64,000 bases of DNA from Branchiostoma floridae (lineage: Eukaryota > Chordata > Leptocardii > Amphioxiformes > Branchiostomatidae): positions 15,261,883 to 15,325,882 of the forward strand of contig NC_049987.1 of NCBI RefSeq assembly GCF_000003815.2. The letters run 5' to 3'. The translations under genes and the position numbers were made by a program. Shown one piece after another: positions 44,067-56,700 of this stretch. How positions within the stretch are numbered: the stretch's first letter is position 1; each line of letters opens with the position of its first letter. The notes under the pieces were generated by a model. The model saw only the letters and a list, made by a program, of their open reading frames with translations, did not search any database and was not told where the DNA came from.

Positions 44067-46401
44067 CTACTGCTGAAAGCGCCACCTAGCGGAATGAAGG
44101 TTGTTGTCTATTGTTTCAGTTCTCTCTGCTGCCAGATCGTCATTGTCATGTCCGCCATCTTGGGCGTCGCAGGATGCGCCAGTTGGCCTATTGTTAACGA
44201 TTTCTTTCGCTCGTGGAAAGATTTCTCTAGTGTACCAGTTTGATCCAATGCCGTGTATGAGGATTGTGCCGGTGTTGTAGAAGTAAATAGTTACGATTTT
44301 GACGTTGTCTCCGGTCTCGGTGGGTTCAGTGACGGATAACTGTGGGCCCTTCCAGGTGAACTTGTAGCCGGTTTGTTTTCCAAACGATTCGTTGAGTAAT
44401 TGGCTTTGGTAGCGTCTATCCACTCTGGTACACGATCTTTGGAGGTACGGAACTTTAAACTGCATATACCTTCGATTTGTTGGCGTCTTTGCCTGTGGCA
44501 AAACTACCGAAGTCACGGGTTCCTCTCTCAGCACTCGGTGTCTAGTGCGGAAGGGGCCTTCCGCACTAGACGTCTAGTGCCGAAGATACGTCCGCACTAG
44601 GTGCCCAGTGGTGAGACGACTTCAGCACTCGAAAACCCCGAATCACCACTAGAAACCGAGTGCTGAGACTACTTCCGCACTAGAAAACGAGTGACGACAA
44701 ACGTTCCGCACTAGAAAACGAGTGACGACAAACATTCCGCACAGGAAAACCAGTGACGACAAATACTCCGCACAGGAATTTGAACCGAGTGCTGACAGCT
44801 ACTCCTCCGTTACGTTATTTACAGTTCCGGGCCAAAGGGTAAAATTGAATATGGCATTGGTCGATACCATTGTGGTCGAAAAAAGGGGTACCTTATACAT
44901 TTTATCTTCATACAACGTAAAGAAGATGACGATATGTTGTAATTCCTAGTAATGTATTCTATATGTATTTCTGTAGAACTATGTTCATCGCCTTGTCAAT
45001 GAGAGGTAACGTTACAGTTCCGGGTCAAAGGTACACATCAGTGGTTGCCATGATACGATCGCCGTCGAAAGAAGGGGACATGCCTTATCTTCGTATGTCA
45101 GTATATAACGTCCTTGGTCAGATATTGACCAACAATATTGAAGTCGACGATATTTGTAATTTCTTGAAACATTCTTTATTAAAGTATTACTGTAGAACGT
45201 AAGTGCCTTAAATAAAACCATTGTTGCACAAGTTGTCTTACTATTGCAACCAACCCAACAACATTTAATCAAGGACGTTATATCAGCTGATGTAACGTCC
45301 TTGATTTAATCTACAAGCGTCTAAAGGACATTCATTTCCAGAGCTTTCTAATCAACACTTATAACGATAAAAATGGCGCAACTGTCAAAAGCAAACTCAG
45401 AACGCACATGCTATTAAAATCATACAATAAAGAAAAGTATTTCAAAACAAAAATACAGTCGCTAAACCAATCGTATTTTCAATCTCGATCAACGTCTGAT
45501 TTGAAAGCTGGAAGTATTTCTGTAGCAACGAATGATTCGCAACGGCAGGTTCTTATTCTCGCGGACGATAGTTTGCAGATAACATTACGTATTAAAGGTG
45601 TACAAAACTACTCCAAAAAGGGCTATATCTATCACAAATCTTGAAGAAATAACGTTTGCAGATCACATCACGTATTAAAGGTGGTACACAAATGCCATGA
45701 TACATAAAAGAAGTGTAACAAAACGTTCACCTTGAGCCTGAGAAAGCTGCGTATGGGAGGACACGAGAACTGGAAACCCAGTGCTGACGGTCTTAAAATG
45801 ATAGTAGCACTCGGCTTCTAGTGCCGACGTGGTCTTGGCACTCGGCCTCTAGTGCCGAAAAGTCACCGAGCACTAGAAATCCCAGTGCGGAACCCGTGAC
45901 TTAGGTAGATCGGCACTCGGTTATCCAGTGCTCAATGACCTCCGCACTGGGTAACCAGTGCTGAACGACCTTTGAACCACCCTTCCGCACTAGAAACCGA
46001 GTGCTGAGCGGAGTTCGGCACTAGAAACCGAGTGCTGGGCGGAGTTCGGCACTAGAAACCGAGTGCTGGGCGGAGTTCGGCACTAGAAACCGAGTGCTGG
46101 GCGGAGTTCGGCACTGGAATTCCAGTGCTGACGGGTCTTCAGCACTCGAATAAAGCCGTTCCGCACTGGGCCCCGAGTGCCGACGCCATTTTCTCCACGA
46201 ATTCCGCACTGGGCGCCCAGTGCGGAACCCGTGACTTCGGTATACTTGCGCGTCTGTGTGATCTTCGATGATGGTTTCAAACTCGGAGATGTTCTTTGCC
46301 GATATCGATGTGTTCCACGCCTTGGTCTTGGTGTTGCCGGACCTTGTCCTGTATCGCTTTGTCTCCGGCTCAGGCGTTCCGTTGTCTCTGCTTTTTTTCA
46401 C
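44067..46401 (-). pseudogene. Unrecognised ORF split by an insertion
   Basis: The N-terminal part (46401 to 46243) encodes a basic head (KKSRDNGTPEPETKRYRTRS) and then ETIIEDHTDAQV. The C-terminal part (44504 to 44067) encodes VLPQAKTPTNRRYMQFKVPY, a middle with VTIYFYNTGTILIHG and GSNWYTREIFPRAKEIV, and an acidic end. Removing 44505-46242 joins the two parts in the same frame at a Val codon, which is good evidence that they were one exon. No in-frame ATG opens it; an acceptor (AAAGCAG at about 46392-46398) may. The TGT..hhG...W....FP..K..V pattern recalls a domain I have seen near metazoan retroelement ORFs, but I cannot name it. Confidence 0.55.
44505..46242. mobile_element. 1.7-kb insertion built of short hairpins
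   Basis: The ends are inverted repeats: TACCGAAGTCACGGGTTCC at 44505-44523 and its reverse complement at 46224-46242. Inside, 44530-44810 and 45765-46224 are arrays of ~30-bp units whose core is GCACTAGAAACCGAGTGC or a variant (arms GCACT/AGTGC). A ~950-bp spacer between them has short repeats (TTACAGTTCCGGG at 44819 and 45013) and no recognisable gene. A further partial end (GGAACCCGTGACTTAGGTA) is internal at about 45890. GTA flanks both sides, so a 3-bp target duplication is possible. No transposase is present. Confidence 0.75.
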
Positions 46402-46649
46402 GTCACATGATTAAACGATGCAACGAAATATCGCTAGAACTGATATATAGTAAATACTTGAGAACTCTAATCAATATAAGATGTATGAAAAAACTCTGCT
46501 ACACAAGCAACCGCTCTGAAATACACTTACAGGCGGAGCACAAGTGACGCGCGTCCTGTCGTGGCCGCCATCTTGAAGGTACAACCAGTGGCGCGTGAAT
46601 AGTTGCTCCCGGCTAAACCTACTGGTTCTCATGTCGTCCTTCTGTGTAT

Positions 46650-46770
46650 TGCTGACTGAATGAATGAAGACCTTTATTGTACAGACATACCCACTGGGTT
46701 CAGTACAGGTCACAAAAGATACATGAAATATATACAATGAATCTACAATACTCAAGAATAGTATTCTAGT
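46650..46770 (-). repeat. Truncated 3' end of a CR1/L2-like retrotransposon
   Basis: TGAATGAATGAAGACCTTTA then TTGTAC, on the plus strand, is the reverse complement of a CR1/L2-style 3' tail with a TTCA repeat. A second AT-rich tail-like stretch lies at 47185-47330. Confidence 0.45.
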
Positions 46771-46774
46771 ACGT

Positions 46775-47732
46775 TCATCGGATGCACTGTTATGCTCTCT
46801 ACTTCGACCACTCGTTTGAAATGATGAGTTTTTGAAGTTAAGATATATTTTAGTCACAAAAATGTATATCATTGCTTCTTACACCATCATGCGAAAGTTA
46901 AAAAAATTGATACTTTCGTACTGGAGATAGGTAAAGAGACAATTTAGAATGAGTGTATTTTCTATTGTTACATGGGAATCAAAATTTGGAAAGTACTGTT
47001 TTGAATTGGGGCAACGTTGGCGTAGTCCAAAGAACTAAATATACGTGACTCTTTTACACATGGGTATATTTTTTTACTTCGTTATTCTTTGGCACATTTT
47101 GAGAAAAGATGAAAGACTGCTGTTTTAAACATGTTTCTTTCATCCTGTTGCGCTTAGCTCGTATGGGTATTGGTAATGTAATAATGGTTTATAATGGTTT
47201 ATTTGACATTTGTACACTCCTTTCACATGAGAATCAAAGACATGGAGTCAAAATCTGACTATTGAAAATACAATTAATGATACAACTGGTAAAACACTAT
47301 ACATGAAAATTACAGCCTTAGAAATAAGATTATTCAAAATATAAAAAGTATTCAAAATACTATTGACATGATTTACAACAATAAGATAGTCACAGCATTT
47401 AATTGCTTCCTAATCTTGAACATTTCACATTGGCGGTCGATACAATACATGAACATTTAACAGATTTAAAAATTTGATGGGATTTTCATTTACATATCAA
47501 CTAAATAGAATGCACCTTGTCTACATACTGTTATTCAACAAAGTAGTTAGATAGGGAATTGGGCTGTTTCTGTAGCGCTCTGTGTGTACTGGTAATGTTA
47601 CTAGTTGATTGTTTTGTCGCGTTACCCTACCGCTGACGTCTCCTCTTCGCTTGGGGAGCCTGTGTCGGTACTCGTCTGAGGCGTATGTATAATAATGGTA
47701 ACTTACTGTTTTTTATTTATTAGTCGTCCAAC
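46775..47732. other. Upstream region of the MACPF gene
   Basis: AT-rich, with no exon seen. A GC-richer patch at 47620-47690 just before the first exon may belong to the promoter or 5' untranslated region. Confidence 0.35.
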
Positions 47733-50700
47733 ATGAAGAGGATAGTTGGTGTTGGAGTGCCCTTGGTGCTGATCTTGGCCGTCTCCGCGTACCTCATCCT
47801 GACTGCGTTAAAGAAGGACCCATTGTCTGAACCCGGACACCGCGTCATCAAACGGTCCCTACGTAAGTGTATGACTCCTTACAATCTGGTTGATTGATCA
47901 TAATGACACCAATCATGACCAGACGTCAATGTTATAAACGGTATTTGAAAATAAGCCGGTTCATCGTTCGAACTACACATGCGCAACATCAACGATAAAC
48001 CCTTATAACTTGTAAACAGTCTATTGTAATGCTAGGTACATGTGTGTTTTGTATATGACCCTTAACTTTGATGTATTACCCACGGTTTATCTTACTGCGT
48101 GTAAATGTCCACAAACCATAAACAGTACATGTATACTTGGTACAAGTAGATTGATGGACTAAGTGGCTTATGTATAATTATAATATGGGTAAAACGTATC
48201 AAACACGGTTTTCTTTTCGGAATCCAAAGCTCTCATATGCATGTTTTCCATTGATATCTTGCCATATTGCACACGGTGTTCAATGTCATGTATTAACTAG
48301 CTCCCAATTCCGATAAGGTGGCCTTATGGCAACACTTTGCACTTGGATTTTCGAGGGAATAAATACTAATATGTAAGAACGTAATAATTTATAGAGTAGT
48401 GTAGAAAACAACTTTTCCTCTCAGTGTTCATGATTATGTTTCTTCACGCCATTGTCTACTCCAGCATTGCCAGATGAACTCCAAGATGCCATTCGAGCAG
48501 CAGCTGCTGAAGACGCCCCTGCTTACGTTAAGGACAAACGCTTCCTCCCGGCCATTGCGAACCTTGCTGGAAAACTTTTATGTAAGTATTTTGACCTTGT
48601 TACTGGTTTGGTACACAGTACTATGTCTACTGCTGACTTAGGTACCCTTTGTTTTCAGCATACTCTTAATTATGTCAGGCCAGGCACATGTCAAATGCTG
48701 TAACCACAGTTGATTCCCCCATTGGCACAATCCCTGAAACAAGACATTGTAAAATTACTTACCTTTGTTTCAATCTCAAAAACTCATCTCCGCCAGAAAG
48801 TCAAAGGCTAATTAACATGGAATAAATTAAACAGCGTGTCAACCAGCTCAGACTCTCGTCACAGCCTGGCATGAGAGGATGTGCTATCTGCAAATGTGTA
48901 TAAGGACAATCTTGCAGTCATTTAAGCTGTCGTCACAAAGCAGGAAAAATAGCCCTCACCACGAGTCTGGGAGGTCTATGAAGACTTTTTCGGTCTGGCC
49001 ACGATTATTAGGAATAGACCGATGTTAGCACGTCACCCAGCCCCATGGAACATCACGGGGTGGATTTTCAGGGAAAACCAAGCTCCATTCTAGGACAATT
49101 TTGAAATTTGGCGAACTCAATAAATACGTCTGACTGTCAAGATATTTATGGAAATCCTGGCGTCACCTCTCGATCAGACACAGAGGATGAACTGACCTGA
49201 ATGCCATTGTCAGTGTAATGTTGTTTCTATCAACGCTGTATCTGATACCAAATGTTTCTTCTATCTCACCATGTACAGCATCAGGAGGGAGCTTCGATGC
49301 AGGAAAACTGACCGACACAATAAATCAACTGGGCGGCATGGAGAACATGGGACCGGACATCATGGCGCAAAGTGTGAAACAGGAGGCTGAGGTCGAGGCA
49401 GAAGTGGAAAAAGAGGTGGCCCAGGAAACGGTCGAAAAGATATTTGGAAAAGGTAAGGCAGAAAAGTCTGATATGCAAATATAAGGAAGCTTTGAAACGT
49501 TTGACTCCTCGCGTACATTGATAAGTTGTCATTTAGCTTGTGTTATAAAATCTCTCTGATCATGCTTGTGAGGGCTTATAGCTTACTAGTACTACCAATT
49601 CTACGGAATGCCTTTCGTTTACCATTGTCTTACAGCTGAACATGAAAAGAAAGAAGATGATGGAGATGATGATGATGACGGTGGTGACGGCCAGGAGCAT
49701 GAGATAAAGGTGCACCAGAACTGTAACAGTTCTCCTTTTTTGTTTGCAATTTGAAATAGACTTGTGTGGTTATTCTCTACTCAGAGAACATGGAAGCACT
49801 GTATTGAGAGTCCTATAGTTTAGAGAGTTTAATTGCAGTAATTTCAACGTGTATTATAAAGGAAAACGGTAGAATTGATTGGGGGAAGTCATCAAAGCTT
49901 TTGACGTTGAGTGAAATATGTCGGCAACTTTATTTGAAACCTATTCCTTTCGTGAATTTGTTAATTGGTTTCTTTTATATATATATGTTCAAGTCACTTG
50001 ACTTCCAAATGCAACTGTAACAACCGACTGTATTGAAACCACCGTTGATATAATGTACTTTGTTTTGCAGGCTGAAGTAGACTTCATTGCACAGAAGGGC
50101 ATGGTTGAGGATGACATGTTCGCTCCACCAGGGATGGAGATGAAAATAGACGTGGAGGAAGACCCCGGGTATGTATTTGGTCCGTTATCTTTGCCTACTT
50201 ACAGATAAAACTACCTGTCAATATGGCACTTGCCCCCCCCCCCCCCCCCAAGTCCTTGTCTACATTTCTCGTCTCGGCCATTGTCTCGATTTGCATTACA
50301 ATGCCCAGAGTACGTTTTGTTTCTGGTTAAAACCTTTGATCTGTTACCCACAATTCCAGTTACTCGTACACACCTTTCGTCGCGCATGCCTACTCTAAAT
50401 AGTAAAGGTGCTTATCATAATGATTAAAAAAGCAATCTGACCATTTACGTTTCTAAGGCATATATTCATGCACGTGTAGATCAGCAGCGGATATATCTTA
50501 GTCAGATTCCCCATTTTCATTACATTGGCTACATGTATTTCTATCCAATGGCGATTGTGAGTAAGCTTTATTTCTCCAATGGCAGGGAGGAAAGCGAACC
50601 CGATGAAAGTTCCGAACCAATGGCGTTCTCTTACCCTGTGGGGATGGGTCCTGCTCTGATGAACGGATGTTTCGGAACAGGATACGTAGAGGGTGATCCA

Positions 50701-53700
50701 TGCTGGAACAAGATGGATGTCATCCCTGTCTGCTGGGTGAGTTTTGAATCCCGGATTTAAGGCCGCAGCGTACAGTATCTATTCAATGACGTAGGGGTAA
50801 AAAAGTAGCGCGACCGAAAGCTGGAAGCGCCTATAAACACTGAAACGTGAAAGACAGCGGGGGATGAGCTTTGCTATGTAGTAGTATAAGGAGTCGAATT
50901 TCATGTGGTATGTGTAAGGTTATGATGTTTGTCCATTTGGTGAATAAATGCGCGTGACCTTTACAGCTGCCTGCCTCGGTGAGTCGATTGCAGTTCCGCA
51001 TGACCCTATTTCAAGGATTGCGTAAAATTTAAGAAAAACGACAACTTTTTTTGCTTTTCAGTTATTATGTAGGTTATATACTCGACTTTAACATGTTAGT
51101 TTGTCGCGCTTCAGAAGTGAACCCTGGTTATGATTTTATCCGCGTCGATGTCAGTCACCTTGTGGTTCTTAACTATAGGAATCCCCAATTAGGCCCAAAA
51201 CTGTACTCTGCTACCACAACCTGGCTTGATTCATGTCCCTGAAACTATCAAGAAGTAAATAGTATGACTTTCCATGATCAAGGCATCATGCTATAGTTCT
51301 AAACATAAATTATTCAAATAAGTTTCTCATTACCATATTTAGCTTCTGCTAAAATTCCACCTATCATAATTAATAAGTGTTACATGTATTGAAGACCAGT
51401 TATTGCAAACAATGGAATTATACAATGTCATTGATTATGCAAATTAAGTCATCATTTGCATAACATGCATATCATTATGAACATCTTTGCCCAAGCTACC
51501 AGCATGCCTTAGATGATGCCAATCCGTCGATCCTTTCTGCAGTTATCCTCTTTGGAATGTCTTGACAAAAACGCCCCTGCAGTTTCAAAATTAAATGTTA
51601 GGAGGCTGAAACCTCCGATCCCCCACTTTGTCATGACACTGCAAGCTATCTACCAGCCAAATGTCTGTATCTGTATCTATATAGCCGGGATAACCGCCCT
51701 TCGGCGTAACACACCAGCTTCGCAGGCACGCGACGCGGCAGCAGCTGGTTATGTTACACTGAACGATCCGTCACAACTAAATTTTGCACATCTATCTGCA
51801 AGCGTTCTTTAAAACTATCCAGAGAAGATGCCCCTACTGTGCTTGGTGATAACAAATTCCACTCTACGATAGTTCTGGGAAAATACGAATTTTTGAACAT
51901 ATCAATCCTAGCTTAGTAACTCTGGTACTTGAAGTCATGGCTGTTTCTTGTTCTTTTTTGAGCTGGTATTAGATACTTATCAGTCGGTACGTCCGCCAGT
52001 CGGTATGTCAAGATTATATCACATCCAGGACAAGAGATACATGGAAAAAACCGCTATGATAGAATATCCTCATTAATTATGCAAATGTACTTCTATTTAT
52101 CATAATTAGTATGTAATTTTGTACAACATTGTCTAAGGTATCTACATACTAAAAATCATGAAAAGCCGTTGTTACCTTCTTGAGTTATCCTCTTCAGAAG
52201 TTTTTGACAAAAATGCCCCTGCTATCCCAAAACTAGACGCTAAGGGGCCCAAACTTATGTTACTTATTTCTGAGCACAAGAGCTATCTAACACCCCCAAC
52301 TCGTGACCATAGCTTGTTCGAAACACGAGATAGCAAACCCGGAAGTTGAGCTGCAGTACCAAGGGAAGCCGCTAGGGAGCCCAAAATCTAATCATTTCCA
52401 GCTTTCATCACACACTACCAACACAACAAGTATGAAACCAAGTCACCTTGCCGTTCTTGAATTATCTTGTTTACACACAGACACACAGACAGACAAACAC
52501 AGGGTAAAATATAATCTCCATGACATTTCATGGAGGTAATAACGTGCTGTTATTCAAACTTACAGAGAAACATGGCAATGGAATGAAACGTACAGATGCT
52601 TTTTATCATCACTAAAATCATTAAAATTCCCGGTGCTGTCTCATGGCCTTCCTTGAGATTTTTCTGTTAGCACTGGAGGAAAAAGTACCTAGTCAGTAAT
52701 GATTAATCATTCATTCATTACCGTAACATTAACGTGCTCTTGTCACACAGAACATGATGGAGGGGTGTGCCTACATCGGGGTCGGCTTTGATGGTCGCGG
52801 AGACTACAGCAGCACGTCCCGAAGGAAAACAGTCGTGCAGCGGAACTGTAACAACGAGCGCTCGTGAGTATCAAGGAAACGCTCTATCGTATGTCAACAC
52901 TTTGTAATATTCTAATATGTCTAATCTAAAAGTAATCTACAAACACACACACACACACACAGCAAACATATACCACGTGCCTTTCGGTAATGTTGATCCT
53001 ACAAGCAGATCCTACGATAGCATAAGGTGCCAGCTGTGAAATGCTGTATCAAAAGCTGCCAGAGGAGTGAAGCCGGCATTGGAGTGTGTTTGGCAGATGA
53101 CGTCCTTTGGGCCAGCTGTACTCCTTAGCCAGTTTTGATACTATGTTAGGCTACTGGTAAATCTGCCTGGATATTACATGCTGCTGCATTTTGTATAATT
53201 TTCATTACAAGACTGCATTATGCTATGACAATGTAATAAAAGTATTGTTCACTGTGTACTACAGGTACCACGACGAGGACGTACCGGACAACATGAACGT
53301 TCACGGCATCTTTGACACGGATGTCGGCTCCGAGGTCTATGAGTCCAAACAGGCTTATCGTCATTCCCTCCAGATGAAAGCCGGAATGTCATTTTCCGGA
53401 TTTGGTTTCCAGGTTTGCTTGCACGTTGTTGTTGTTTTTTTCACTGAATTTTAGTTTTGTCTACCAGGCTCCAGTTTTATTCCGGACCTACAGATTACTT
53501 TCGAAAACCTTTAAGTTAATAGTTGTTAAAAGATCAAAGTATTTCCATTTATCATATGATAAATGATGATGGGTTTCAAGTTTGGTAACAACGTTTTTTA
53601 CTGAAGAATTTTAGTTTTGTGTGACAGGCTCTAGTTTATGTATAAATTGATATTTGTAAGTATGATATATCAAATGATATATTTGTATATTCATATTCTA

Positions 53701-56700
53701 TAGAATTCTGAAATTGGGAAGCAAAATTCTGGAACCTAAGCCAGTATTCAGGAGAGTCTATTGACTTTACATTGAAGACATCTAATTACAACCCATATAT
53801 TCAAAATCTAATATGTCATAATTTATTTAATTGATATATTATCAAAATAAGGTTCTTCAGAATTATATTGTTGAAATATTCAGTTGCTTGAGTAACTGCT
53901 AGTTGGCTTATCTTTTTACCTTGATGTCTTACCTTTATAACTTTTTTCCTAACCGTTAATGAATCCTATTTCTGCACAGGCTGCCGTTGATTCAGCATAT
54001 GGGAAGGGGTCATCATCACAGAAGCAGTCCTTCATGTCTCTTATTCAGTGTAACGTGATCAGGTGAGTTTGCTTTCATATGACATTGTGTACTCCTATGG
54101 TTATTGCAATGACGGATGAACAGTACAGGGACGTAAAATCATCACCAAATAAACAACCAAGTGAGCGAAGCAAACTTGTTGTTTTAAATGAAGTGACTAT
54201 ACAAGTCATTGGTCAGTCGATTTCCATCTTGCTTTACCCCACCAAGCGAGGGAAAAGCAAGTCTTTAACGTTATAATCCTATAGCAAATAACCTACATTC
54301 CGTTCCTGCAATTCTGCATTATGCTCGATCATATATGTATGACCTTCAGGGCTATACGATAATATGATTATAGATAACGCAATTAAGCAACTGGATATGA
54401 TTTTGGAAACGGTCAGACATTTCAAATAAATTCCTTATCTTCCATCAGTGACACTGACGTTTTAGATAACAACCTTAGCTTTATATGTGAATAGTTTCAT
54501 CAGGTTGGGATGTTAGTGTGAATAAAGCAATGGCAAAACGAGTCTCTTTATCTTTTGTCAATAACACTGACGAAACATAACAAATGTTGTCTGAAACGTT
54601 AACGTCTGACCGTTTCCAAAATATCCAGTTGTTTGAGTATTTTCTAGTTGACGTATCTTTTTCACCTTGATGTCTAACCTTCATAGAAGGGTTATAAGTA
54701 ACCTTTGTTGATGAGAAAATTTGACTCATTGTGCCATGCATTTCACCTTTAGGTATGAAATCTTTCTGGATGAGATCACGCCAGATACCCTGAGTCTGCC
54801 CTTCCTGCGGGACTTCTTGTCTCTTCCGAAAAATTTCATCGTGGGGCAGGCAAAGCTTCGTAAGTTTTAATCATTATTGATTTTCTTATATCATATCGAG
54901 AATATCTTACATATTTAAGAAATCAATATATTTTTCTCAATGCAGAATCAGTCACAAACATAAGCAAAAACTTTGCTCTTAGACAACCATTTGTTACATA
55001 CAGAACGGTTCATCATCCGCTATGGAACTCATTTCATCAAGTCGGCAAAGTTTGGCGGTTCCTTCAGGCTGTTTAAGACTCAAGAAGCCTCCAAGAGTGA
55101 AAGTCTCGAGGATTTCTCCATCCAGGCCCAGGCTTCTTATAATTCTCTTTTTTTCAACGCCGGTGGTCACGCTGGAATGGGCTCGTCTAGTGGATCCGCG
55201 TATGACAAACGTTTCTTTTACTCTTGTGATGGTGGGGATACGGTAATGGTGGGGATACGGTAATTTGATATAATATAACACAATGTATCCATACATATCG
55301 TTGGGCTTTTCTGTCACAACCAGTGAAAGATCCCTTCGGTGAGCTAACTTGGTTCCAAAGTGGTTTCATTTTCACTTTAAATGTTATGCAAAATTAGGGG
55401 CATTTTTTTCCTTTGATTTCATAACACTTGACGACCTAATGAATAATACTCAGATTGAATTGAATTATTTTTCAATTACCTGTTGTACGAAAAACTAACC
55501 GATGTCCTTCATAATTCTTGACCAGAGGAACAAACGTTCCATGAAGCAAGATCGCTGTAAGTCTTATCAGCCTTATGAAAAACGAATCTCTTCTGAATAT
55601 TAAACAATCAAACGCCTGTAATCTTACAGACAGTCTTCTAAGACTTCCAACACACACGTGACAGTAGAAGGAGGCGACCAGGAAGTTGCCTCCATCGTAG
55701 CTGACTTCTACTCCACCGGCTTCAAAGACACCTTCACCGAGTGGCTGAAGTCCATCCCTACATACCCCAAACCCATCGAGATGTTCATGGGCACCATGTC
55801 GGAGCTGTTGGACATGAACTACAAACTTCTCTTTCCCTTTGACATCAGTGATGCTGCAGACGGCTGCTTCAGTGAAAAGTGAGCTTTGTCACACATCATT
55901 CCGATTTGACCAGTAAATGGACAACTTAAAACATGTGCTGCGGCATTAACTCTGTTCTGTAAATAAAGATAAAAGTAATATCATCTTTGTACTGAAAATC
56001 CTAATATCTTTTATGTTACTTTGGCCTAATGGCACAGAATGTGGGACAGTGGATTGTAGGGACTTAGAAAGAAGAAGGCAATAGAATCTTCTAAGTTATC
56101 ATGTAAGGTTCTTGCAAGATTCGAGTGTTCTAACTTGTATTAACTCCCGTATCCTTTAAACAAATCCACAGCCTGAAGACCGAAGAGATCACAGGAAGAA
56201 AGTACTATGAGGTGAAGAAGCTGGTGAACAACAGCAATGGAGTGATGGAACCTGCCACTGAGAAACGGTAATTCTGACATTTGTAGAAATGATTAATCAT
56301 GAAGCTAGTTGGGNNNNNNNNNNNNNNNNNNNNNNNNNNNNNNNNNNNNNNNNNNNNNNNNNNNNNNNNNNNNNNNNNNNNNNNNNNNNNNNNNNNNNNN
56401 NNNNNNNNNNNNNTTTGAAGATCTATCTTGAATTGGCAACAATATGATATTGATAATAGATTTTTAAAAATAGATCTGATTTAGGTGTAGGTGCAAAACT
56501 GATGTTTACATCTAATCGATTTGGATTGCCATGATTATACGAAGTCAGCAAATATCTTAATGATTTCTTACCCTTTCAAGTTATCCAAGGCTCAGGTCAA
56601 GGATTGATCGGCAGATGTTCCATGTACCACATCACGAAATCGCCGCGAAATGCAGCTAGCCGTGCGGTGTCGTTGCAACACCCACGCGGTAGCCGTGTCT

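Noticed and set aside
44722-45644. Short ORFs in the spacer of the hairpin element (e.g. 45408-45644)
   Set aside because: No transposase-like motif and no codon bias; kept as spacer.
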